Shown: positions 10,608 to 21,300 of the stretch, piece after piece
How the letters are laid out: the number at the start of each line of letters is the position of its first letter
Position numbering within the stretch: the stretch's first letter is position 1
Source: Siphonodentalium dalli
Taxonomy: Eukaryota; Mollusca; Scaphopoda; Gadilida; Siphonodentaliidae
Direction: 5' to 3'
DNA: 64,000 nt
NCBI GenBank assembly: GCA_032622095.1
Contig: CP136063.1
Coordinates: forward strand, 220,365,982-220,429,981
The notes under the pieces: model-generated
The model's database searches: none
What the model was told of the DNA's origin: nothing
What the model saw: only the letters and a program-made list of their open reading frames with translations
Program-made: the position numbers and the translations under genes

Positions 10608-11741
10608 TACTAAGTAACAATATGAACGTTCAGTTTTCATGATTTTAATGTAGTTTTTAGAAATATTGCTCCTGTTCAAAATATGTCACCTGCTTCTGAA
10701 TATGAGTATGTATTATCTCTCTTTGAAATTCAACATTATGACATATAGTCCAGAATTTCTTCTTCTCGGTCCACAACAGCTTTGGATATCGATTGGATTG
10801 ATGTAGTTTTGGACCGTGTCCCGTCCCGCTACTCGTCTATAACAGATTTTACGCACAGCATCGTGGGTGGGAGTTATCTTGCTTGAATGTCTTCGGATTA
10901 GGGTCAAATAGATACTTTTTGTGTATATGCAGTGTTATGCACATATATGACAGCCTTTCCCAAGCATGATGATTCAAAGCATGCGTATATCAGAGGTCCA
11001 TTTAGTGACACAGCAACGAAATTTATAAGTGAACAAAGCCTTGTTATCCAAAGAATTTCGATTTGTCGCGCTGACAAAAAATGTATGTAAACAATACGTT
11101 AAACTGTATCATCACTTTACCTCTTTCTGTCATGGTAAATTATATATAAGTTTGAAGACAGATTAATCGCGGATATGTCCGACGACTAATCACATTCAGG
11201 ATTTCACTTGAATGCCCGAGTCCACGTGTAACCGTAGTAGGCCTTTTCAGTGAAAGTATGTTATAGAATAGTAACGGGACGGGACTCGGGTCCAAAAACA
11301 GCATCAACCCAACCGATATCCCAAGCTGTTGTGGACCGAGAAGACTTGTAATGTGTATTTACTCAATTAATTGTCGTTAATTTAATTTTTTATACCCTGT
11401 GCCAATGCATTCTCTTATATATGCGAGTCGACCATAGGTCGCCTCGCATATATAAGAGAATGCATTGGCCTAACAATTTTTTATCATTTTTTTAAAATAA
11501 ATGTTTCTTACAATTTTCAGGACATAAAATAAAAAAAACATCAATTACCCTGCAGGGAGCCACACACATATATAGAGGCATATAGAAGAGTGTCGTCTGC
11601 TCATGTTATATGTAATAATGTTGAAGTTCAAAGAGAGATAATACATACTCAGTAGCAGCTGACATACTCTGAACAGGAAAACATATTTCTAAAAACTAAT
11701 TTAAAATCAAGATAACTGAAAGTTCATATTGTTACTTAGTA
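10608..11741. mobile_element. Nested foldback element
   Basis: The outer arms 10608-10746 and 11604-11741 are inverted repeats of about 138 bp (TATGTATTATCTCTCTTTGA and its complement). Inside them a second inverted pair (about 10746-10845 and 11270-11360, TTCTCGGTCCACAACAGCTT) forms another foldback. Half a composite hairpin MITE (11387-11605) is inserted on the right. Frames within are not coding. Confidence 0.7.
11387..11605. mobile_element. Half of composite hairpin MITE
   Basis: A palindrome at 11402-11468 is followed by the left half of the composite core (CCCTGCAGGG, then GAAGAGTGTCGTCTGCTCATG). The outer TGACCCGCC end and the right half are missing. It sits between the arms of a larger foldback (10608-11741). 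Confidence 0.75.
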
Positions 11742-11759
11742 TACCCATGTGTTTAACCA

Positions 11760-12990
11760 TTTCTATAATAAATGGATTCTCCCACTCAGTCATAAAACTA
11801 TAATTTGGACTTGTTTATTATTCATCTGGAAGGGTGTTCAGGAAACATGAGCAGACGCCATACAATAGGAAGTGCAGAAGGAATCCTATTCATTGGTGGG
11901 AAATGTTAAAATAATAAACCGTTTGTTGCACTTATTATCTTTACATTTCATAAGGGATAACTACCCATTCGTGGGTATTTAGTATAAATAGAGAATACCT
12001 ACGGGTTTTGGATGAAAACCCGGATTATATCATGAGAACGTGTTCTGTTTATTATATGCTCTACGCTATAAAATTCCCCCCAAAACAGCTAGTTTTGCAA
12101 CATGTTTACACCCATCGATTGATTTGCTCACAACTAAATGAGACAAATATCGACACACGCCAAATGAAATAGTCCCCATTTTTTTATTCTGAAAAGATGC
12201 GAGAAATCAATGTAAACATAATTTATTGATAACATTTTATTATAATGTAGGACAAAAGAACAATCCAGTGGGAAAACGCTTTCTCTAAAAGTCAAAATGC
12301 AATAATTCAAAAATAGTCCGCGTGTTATTGAGACGCGTTGAAACTTAATGTGATTCGCCGCTATAAACCGGAAGTTATTTTCAAGAGGGTAATACCATTG
12401 TGTTATCCATCACCTCGGTCAGTGGTATCCATCGCCTCGGTCCAGGTGATGGATATAACTCTTTAATGGGGAAGCATATAGATAATTGGGTCATTAGGTC
12501 AGATATATTAAATATTGTGGACAAAATTATTCTTGTGTTGGAAACCAGGAAGAGTTGTTCAGAATAATTGTGCCAAAAATGCATAAACAATATCTTTTAT
12601 ATAAAAAAAAAACTAAAAAAAACAATGTGCGCATTAGGTGAGTGCTTTAGCTTTGTGTTATGTACATTGGGTAAGTGTTCTAGCTTTGTGTGCATTCGGT
12701 AAGGGCCCCTTTAAGTGATCTAGTTTTCAATGAATCCACGTTATGTGCTATGAAAATAGCCTGGCCACACATATTATCCATGACAACCAACAGATATCGC
12801 TTATAAGTAAAAACAAATATAAAAAAATAGGCTTCACAAAGCAATGGGTGTGATTTTTTCACTTTCACTGCCTATTTGAAAGCCATGTTTCTCTAAAATT
12901 TCACCACAGTCCTAGGAATAACTGAATATAATATTAATTAAATACAATAAAACATTACCTTCTAAATATAGAATTCCTTTTTATAAGATA
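11760..12990. other. Unassigned DNA
   Basis: AT-rich. A small inverted motif around CCATCACCTCGGTC/GGTGATGGATA lies near 12408-12455. I searched the minus strand for a last chitinase exon and found none. Confidence 0.35.
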
Positions 12991-13870
12991 CTAGCAGGTT
13001 AGCCCGCCACCGGCGGCTTGTCCGAAACATGACATTTTTTTAAATATTTTTTTTTAATTTTTAGCTCCACGCGTTTCAATAAGAAAAATTTGTACCCGGT
13101 AGCTCCACCCGTTTCCGAGATCTGGTCTGCGCATGCGCGAAGCTGGCGTCGCACGGACTAGGCGACCCGATAAAATTCGTACCCGGGGCAAGATACATTC
13201 ACATACCAAATTTCAAGTCGATAGCTCCACCGGTTTCCGAGATCTCGTCTGCGCATGCGCGAAGCTGGCGTCGCACGGACTCGGCCACCCGATAAAATTT
13301 GTATCCGGGGCAAGATACATTCACATAGCAAATTTCAAGTCGATAGCTCCACCCGTTTGCGAGATAACGCATTCTTTGTTTTTCAATGAGTTAATTCATG
13401 GTACCCGTCCTCCCCGTCCTAAACTTCAGAGCGGACAGTCAATTAATCCCGTCGTGAAATCCCTCTGCATAATATTTCGAGCTCTTAGATCAATTCTGCC
13501 TTTTTAGTTGCATTTCGTCCGCATCCGTATTTCGGACGCATGGGGTCAGTCGTTTAGCCACGTCCATTGGAATCCGCATCGGACGCATGGGGTATCGTTT
13601 AGCCACGTCCATTGCAGTAAAGAGCGTTAATTGTTAAAACCTCCGTATAAGGTATAGATAAAGAGCGTTATTGCCTTAACCCCCCGCCGTGCCTTTGCGG
13701 TGATTTGGGAGTGGATAAAGGGTGCTCAGAGCTTCTCGAAAACAGGACTACGGCGGTGTCGGTGTGATTTTACACTTACATACGAAATTTGATCTCAATC
13801 TGTACACGCGTTTTTGATTCTATGAAGTACACACACACACACACACACATATATACGAAGTCTCAAAATA
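12991..13870 (+). repeat. CTAGCAGGTTAGCCCGCC repeat with internal array, copy 1
   Basis: The head ACTAGCAGGTTAGCCCGCCA is followed by about 2.5 units of a 125-bp tandem repeat (TAGCTCCACCCGTTTCCGAG, CTGCGCATGCGCGAAGC). A unique stretch, a small duplication around CGGACGCATGGGGT (13530-13615) and an (AC)n run (13831-13849) follow. The frames read through the repeat unit and are not considered genes. Confidence 0.65.
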
Positions 13871-13879
13871 TATAGTATA

Positions 13880-14510
13880 GACTAGCAGGTTAGCCCGCCA
13901 CCGGCGGCTTGTCCGAAACATGACATTTTTTTAATATATTTTTTTAATTTTTAGCTCCACGCGTTTCAATAAGAAAATTTGTACCCGGTAGCTCCACCAG
14001 TTTCGAGATCTGGTCTGCGTATGCGCGAAGCTGGCGTCGCACGGGCTCGACGACCCGATAAAATTTGTACCTGGCGCAAGATACATTCACATGCCAAATT
14101 TCAAGTCGATAGCTCCACCCGTTTCCGAGATCTCGTTTGCGCATGCGTCGCACGGGCGTCGCACGGGCTCGGCGACCCGATAAAATTTGTACCCGGCGCA
14201 AGATACATTCACATAGCAAATTTCAAGTCGATAGCTCCACCCGTTTTCGAGATCTCGTCTGCGCATGCGCTGCACGGGCGTCGCACGGGCTCGGCGACCC
14301 GATAAAATTTGTACCCGGCGCAAGATACATTCACATAGCAAATTTCAAGTCGATAGCTCCACCCGTTTCCGAGATCTCGTCAATACGACAACGACCACCG
14401 CCTGGTCAAACTACACACACGTACCAAGTTTCGTCCCGATCGGTCGAGAATCGTAGATTTGTATGAAGTACAACACACACACAAACATAAATATATAAGA
14501 GAGATATGTA
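13880..14510 (+). repeat. CTAGCAGGTTAGCCCGCC repeat, copy 2
   Basis: It has the same head as the 13.0-kb copy, then about 3.5 units of the 125-bp repeat with (GCGCATGCG) dyads. It ends with TTTCGTCCCGATCGGTCGAG and an AC-rich tail. The two copies are head-to-tail and differ in unit number. Confidence 0.65.
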
Positions 14511-14689
14511 AATTAGATAGATTGTATCAAAATATATAGGAGAGATATGTAAATGATCTACACACCATTACTGGTGTTTGTCAAAGTTTAGTGGGGTATA
14601 TCAATACTCATTCACGATCATATCATTGAGGTCCGGAGGGTGTGGGCTATCTCTCGAATACAAGGAGTTCTCAAAATATATAGAAGAGA

Positions 14690-14985
14690 AGAAGATGAAA
14701 TACCAACTGCTGGTTGACTGAAGTTTTCCCCATCGTTCATGGTGTGGCACCTGTACAATCCCTGATGATATCACAGGTTTTTTGGGGGGAACCTCACAAA
14801 ACAATGGCAAAATTGAAAGCAGAATTTATATTTGGTGTTGTGACATTACAATTAACTGAGATAACACCACTTCCTCCCAAAAACATGTGATATCACCAGA
14901 TATTGCACTGGTGTCACCAAGCATGAAAGGTGGGGAACCTTTAGTCAATCAGCATTAAGTTGCCTAACTGGTATTTCATATATTA
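14690..14985. mobile_element. Imperfect foldback MITE
   Basis: The left arm (GATGAAATACCAACTG, GATGATATCACAGGTTTTTT) and right arm (ATGTGATATCACC, AACTGGTATTTCATA) are imperfect inverted repeats of about 100 bp. It lies just downstream of the last chitinase exon found. The minus frame 14601-14810 (LFCEVPPKKPV) is part of its arm. Confidence 0.6.
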
Positions 14986-15213
14986 TAAAAAGGATTTATA
15001 TATTTAGAAGATAATGCTTAGTTATATTTAGTTAATTAATATTTAATTAATCCTAGGACTGTGAATTCAGTGATATATTCAAAGTCACTGACGTTCATAA
15101 TTGAAGATAAAGGCTACAAAAATAAATACAATGACTTCGTGATGTTATATTCCGATGGCACCAACACATGGTATCCCCTAGCTATAGGTGATACAATTAA
15201 CACTTTCACTTAC

Positions 15214-15399
15214 CTCGTAATACGACAAAACGCCTGTTTCCCGTGTATACCGACCCATTCTGCCACCACCCCTCGCGGCATCGTATACGTTGTGGCGACT
15301 TTGGTCAGCAAGGGTGAAGGTCATGCCATAAGTTGCTATGCCTACGATAATACGGTCCTTGGGCATTCCTTCCTTGAGCCAAAAATCTATAGACCAATT
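15214..15399 (-). CDS. chitinase exon: strand 7 (GIATYGMTF)
   Basis: The acceptor is TATGTTTTAG and the donor GAG|GTAAGT. The exon has exactly 62 codons, phase 0 on both sides. It encodes NWSIDFWLKEGMPKDR, then IIVGIATYGMTFTLAD, a glycine/arginine-rich loop, and ETGVLSYYE. The family usually reads YGRxF; Met replaces Arg. A second AG at 15387-15388 would give a shorter exon but breaks phase with the previous exon, so 15399 was chosen. The expected continuation (an ICE-like motif, the WVGYDD segment and the terminal Trp strand) was not found downstream. Confidence 0.93.
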
Positions 15400-18300
15400 C
15401 TAAAACATAAATATCAACGTTAAAAGACAACATTTACGCGTATCAATGGTGAACAATGAGAACAATTTACCCAGAAATTAAAGTGACTGAACATGTCTCA
15501 TGATCTATACTTGCTGCTCAAGGTAGTGTGGATTGTAAGACCATGTCGGCAAATCAGGTCACAGCACAAAGTTCAATCTGTTGATCCCTCCCTTCCCTTC
15601 CACACTCCCATCCTTCCCTTTATTCATTCAACCGCACATCATCTACATAAGCACCGCACCTCGTTATCAATATATATTATGGAATGATATATGCTTATAT
15701 TAGCACAAGGCCATGCCCTGATAAGTTAAACATTTGTATGGTCGTGTTTGTATATTGTTTTTACTATGATATTGAGTACAAAATACACTTCATTGAATCT
15801 TGACTCTTGGAGGATATACAGTCGAAAAACCATACATAGTTTTTTAAAGATATATTAATCGCTTATTTCGCTACTTCAAACTGATATTTTGCGTCTCATT
15901 TGAAGAATGTAACATTAAATTATTATTGTCGAAAAATTCAACAACAATGGATGTACCACTTCATAAAACACTGCATCTGCATGAACTGCGCACAAATTTA
16001 AAATAAACAGTCAGCCATTCTAACGAATGTCGCAATATCTTATTTGTATCATAGAATAACGTCGAGTGCGGGCAATTTTGACACAAAATTAATAGAAAGA
16101 AATAACTACTTTGAGAAAATTTATTCGCAGTGCGCTCTAGCGGAGTGTTTAACTTCACGTCAAGCCATCATTACACAGAAAGACAGTAACCAGTAGAACA
16201 AGTAGAATTTGATTTTATTTCATTATCAATAAACCTCGACTGGTGACAAGTTCCGCATGTTGAAATCAATGTTTGTAAACAATTTACTTTAACAGCAGCC
16301 ACTGTTTATGTTTTCCGCAACGAACGATAACTCTAAAAGACATGCAGAAAATGTTCATTATAGTCAGATGCGGCGCACTGCAAGGGTATGCCACCATTAA
16401 ATTATTTGCAGCAACATTAATATATTGGCAGCGCATAACTTGAGAAAGTCAATATACGTTATCTATTTTCTTGGTATTAAACAAAAAAACAAACATTATT
16501 TGTAATACTTTGCATACATTTTCTGGCAAATACCGCAGTAACTTTTTGACACATTGAGGCGTAAATATGCTTTATTTGATATAATTGTAAGTTAAAGGTA
16601 CTCAATCCGATTCGATGGTCCCCATATCATCAGATTCCAACAACAAAAACAACATTTATTTGAAATACCACTTCAAAAGAATCGATTAATTGCCCAAAAA
16701 TAATGCTAACCATAGTCAACTATAGTATAAAATTGCCCAAAACCTGTTATTTATCAACATTTTGTTCAACGAGATTTTGCCGGTTTGTCAAATATCTGAC
16801 ACAAAAAGCCACTTGACTTTAGAGTTATCCATCTTCATCCGCAATTTGGTCCGATACCCGTCTTCTCGACGACTTTTTACTGGGCCACACAAAATTATCG
16901 GTGTTGAAAAACATTAGATGTCAAAAATCGATATCTGATCACTCTGAGGTTCCTCGACTCGAATTAAATATTTTGTTTACCCCCGAAGCAAAGGAAATAC
17001 TAATTTGCGAGCGTTAATTCGGATTATACATCTTTAATAGGTTGCCACTCAGACATGTTGATATCTATTATTTGATCGGCAGAATTCAATAACACCTGAA
17101 TTTGGGGATCAAACCGGAAGAAATTGGATACATGCTGATTGTGGTATCATTCGACGTGGAAAAGCCTCAGGAACAACATATCCAAAAATCCGCAAAAATC
17201 GGCTGGTGGGAAAATTCAGGGTCCAAAATGGCATAACAGATGGCCGCCAAATGAATCATTTTCCAGTCAACGCATATTAACACGCGAACCATTAGTGGCT
17301 ATAGAAAAAATCTCACCAAAACGGATTCCACAGTGATAGTAACACATGTTGTAACATATATAAAGATAGTTTGGCTGTCAATGGGGCCAGATTTATGTCA
17401 ATATGACCGCCGAATTTGAGAAAATTATAATATTCCAGTATATACACATTTTTCTAAGACAACAGTCAATTTTATTTGAATATAATACTTTGGAGAATCT
17501 TTTTTCTTATAACATTTTGATGGACATCCTATCAGTTTTATTGGAATATCTTACTTTGGAGAATCTTTTTTCTTATAACATTTTGATGGACATCCTATCA
17601 ATTTTATCGGAATATCATAATTTGGAGAATCTTTTTTATTATAACATTTTGAAGGACATCCTATCAATTTTATTGGAATATCATACTTTGGAGAATCTTT
17701 TTTCTTATAACATTTTGATGGACATCCTATCAATTTTATTGGAATATCATACTTTGGAGAATCTTTTTTCTTATAACATTTTGATGGACATCCTATCATT
17801 TTGAATGACATCCTATCATTTTGAAGGACATCCTATCAATTTATGAAAATATAATACCAGCGTAAAACTTGACGTCATAACGTTATATTACACACACTCT
17901 TATGCGTTTGAGCTATGGAACTTGAATGCAGAACGTTGGTTGGTTGAAATCGCGTCATGTGACGCGGTCAATCCGTATTTGCTTCCATATTACAGGGATG
18001 CACTTGTGACTCAGAATATCGTTAAAAAAGTTAGTTGCTAAATTTGTTAACTGAGAGTAAATAATTATTAGGAATGGATGTTGATTTTGTTGCGTTCCAT
18101 GAAGTATCGATTCAAGTAATTAGCCTGATATTTGTATATGTGGAATGCTTTCGCGCCCCACCCAAAATGTCAGATCAGCTTGCATCCATAGCCTACTCTA
18201 TAGAACGCAACAAAACCAACATCCATTTCTTATATTTACACCCAGTTAGCAGAATAAAAGAGCATTTAGCATACATTTAGCATACATTTAGCATACACTG

Positions 18301-21300
18301 TCAACGTTATTTCGATTGTGAGTTACATTCATACAATATCATTGTGAATATGGACACAAGTTGTGGGTCGCGCGCAACGTCACATGACGCGATCTCAACC
18401 AACCAACGTTCTGCATTTAAGTTTCACAGCGCGAACGCATGTATGAGTGTAAATATATTTCTAAAAACTGAACTAATTTGTAGTTGACTTCTTCAGAAAA
18501 AAAACACGAAATCTGAATTACCATATTATTATTTACAACAGTAGGGCTACCATTGGTTTATTTTATTTTCAAATTAAAACTATTTTGGTCAGAAAATTGT
18601 TTTTGTTTTGCACTAGATAAGGTTGAATTGGTCACATCGGCTTTTTGTGATGAAGGTACCCAGGTTCTGAAAATTGTGATAAAGGTACCCAGGTTCTGAA
18701 AATTTCAAATTAAACGAGATTTTAATGTCTTTCTAAAAAGTCGTTTGGTTTTAAGCAGTTGCTTTCAGTTTTAAAGTGTTTGAACTGCTCTAAATTGATA
18801 GAATGTAGTCCCGACGAAGTATATCTAATGTACCATTTATATTGTTGTCATGCAGTAATAATGTAACACAAAAATACCTTGTCAACCGCAGATGATCATG
18901 GAAAACCTTATCACGATTTTCCTCAATCTGGGCACCTTTATCACAATTTATGGAACCTGGGTGCCTTTATCAGACACACACACACACACGCACACACACA
19001 AAACGGTGCGAGTGACCGATTCAGCCTAGGTAAGTGGTCTAGCATTTCAATGAATCCACTTTTTTCAGATGAACATGAATAGTTTTGATTGTGGATGATT
19101 AAGTTTTTGAAAATAAAATTTCCATTGCTATCTATGGCATATTAAGGACATTGAACACGTGATTACATTTCTTGTTGCTTTACCTGATTCAATTGGCTCC
19201 TCTCCCCGTCCGTCCCATCTAGAGGATGACGTAATAGGGGACTATGATGACCTGTCACATCTTCCCACATGCCGTGGTAATTATACGTCATCAGTAACAT
19301 GAAATCGATGTATCTGTAACGTATTCATAATCATAAACATGAAATCAACATGAAATCGGTGTAACGTATTCACAAACATGAAATCGATGCATAGGTAACG
19401 TATTTACAAACATGACATCGATGTATCTATAACGTATTCATAAACATAAAATCGATGTATATGTAATATATTCATAAACATGAAATCGATGTATTTGTAA
19501 CGTATTCATAAACAGGAACTCGATGCACCAGTAACGTAATCAAAAACATGAATTCGATATATCTGTAACGTATTCATAAAAATGCATACATAGCGGGCTA
19601 GCATCACCAAATTCACCCTATTGGGACCTCATTCTGCATGGCCTCATCGGCTATGGGAGACATAGACTCAGAATGAAGTTCCCAAATGGTGAATATTGTA
19701 CACCCATTGGGAACCTCGATTATGCAATGTGTCGTCTGCCAATTTGGGGATATTGGGAAACTAAACTAAAAAAGAAATATAATCTATGTGAAGAAGTTTG
19801 ATAATAACGATAATTTCCAGAGAAGATGAGGCCTAAGCAGAATGAGGTCCCCAGAGGGTGAATTTGGTGATGCTACATACGTTATTTGTTTAATGTTATG
19901 AAGTTCCCGTCAGAACTTCAAAAAGTTACCAGGTTTGAACTTGTGGAATGTGATCTCTAAATGGGAGAAGCAAGAGTAGAGTTTGACCGCATGATCCAAA
20001 CATCATGGTGTCATGCCAGCTTATTGGTGCCGTCTTCTCACCTTGGTATGTGATTAATATTGTATGTGGTGTTACACCGCATGTAAAAGTTAACCGTATA
20101 CATGTATATGAAAAGCGTTTTCTGGATTGACGATTCTAGCACGTCACGTTTTGTTATTAAGGCCACTAGATTGACCAAATAGAATGAATGTATACTAACA
20201 GTAGATGAGCAAAATATTATGTTCACCCTGATTGACATCGACCCCATAGTAAAAGCCCCAAGTGGGAGGTGGATTCATATAGGGTCTATAGATATTGTTT
20301 TTTCATGGAACTTTGCCACCTCAGGCACATTTACGTTGTATTTTAGCGCAAAGAAATCGGATATCTGTCGGAAATCATTTTCTACGAAATTAAAAACGCA
20401 GTATAATGTACCAAAACATTGCAACTGATATATTTGACGAATTCTAACGACGCATAAATTATCAAATTCAAATTGATACCATACTTCCGGTGATGAGTCA
20501 ATGACTGAATACTTTGATGTTCTACGTCAATGCCCCTTCACTGTGACGTTACATAAGTTAATCGCCATAGACGACATATAATAGCTTACCATGCAGAATT
20601 TTAATGAACTGTGTACGGGTAATTTAAGTTCTTTTCTGGAAAGCATGATAAAAGAGTTACATGATTCTTATAGTTGCCGGCTACGGCGTCATGTCAGACT
20701 CAGCGAGATTAATATCGTGCTCGGATAGCGCCACGGCATTTGGCTCACATGCCGAATCGCCTTGTGACTTATAATATATGCGATTGTTGTGTCCTAATGT
20801 GCTCAATTTCTCTAATCACGAAACTTACTTGATTAGTTCCTTCGTTTCGTATGACTGACTTATATAGAACATCCCTGATGCTGTAGCGAGTGTCAGTAAA
20901 AGTTTATCATTCCCTGTCTGGCGAGCTTCTTGAGCGAACGCCTCATAAAGTTCCTACAACAACGTTATAAAATCTTAAATACAATACACCGATTATAGAT
21001 ACATTTAAAGATGCTCAGTCCGATTGACATCAAATAAGTAATAATTTCCTAAGTCAATTGTCCGCTTACCAGGCAAATCAAAAATATCCGTGAGGTCACC
21101 ATCCTTCATATCACAAATTATTGACAAAATTGACCGGTATTCGAAGAAAATTCAACTCACAATTTGTGATAGTTTTAAGGCTGACCATGTGTCTTGTTTC
21201 ACAGAAGAGACATATATAACGATGGAAAACCATCAGGTAAGAACAGATTTAGGGTGTATAGAGAAATAATAAGTGATTGCCGATTGGAGCCACATTTAGA

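Noticed and set aside
13133-14466. Set of Arg-rich frames on both strands
   Set aside because: They repeat with the 125-bp tandem unit and are translations of the repeat.
14601-14810. Minus-strand frame LFCEVPPKKPV... as the missing next chitinase exon
   Set aside because: It starts near the right place and has a Cys-Glu, but it lies in the arm of an imperfect foldback MITE (14690-14985), shows no GH18 motif beyond that, and has no suitable acceptor.
15061-15423. 120-codon plus-strand frame
   Set aside because: It is antisense to the strand-7 chitinase exon, which has clear homology and matching splice phases.
18074-18280. 68-codon plus frame
   Set aside because: It lies in the centre of a palindromic MITE; the same words occur in the half copy at 34.3-34.6 kb.
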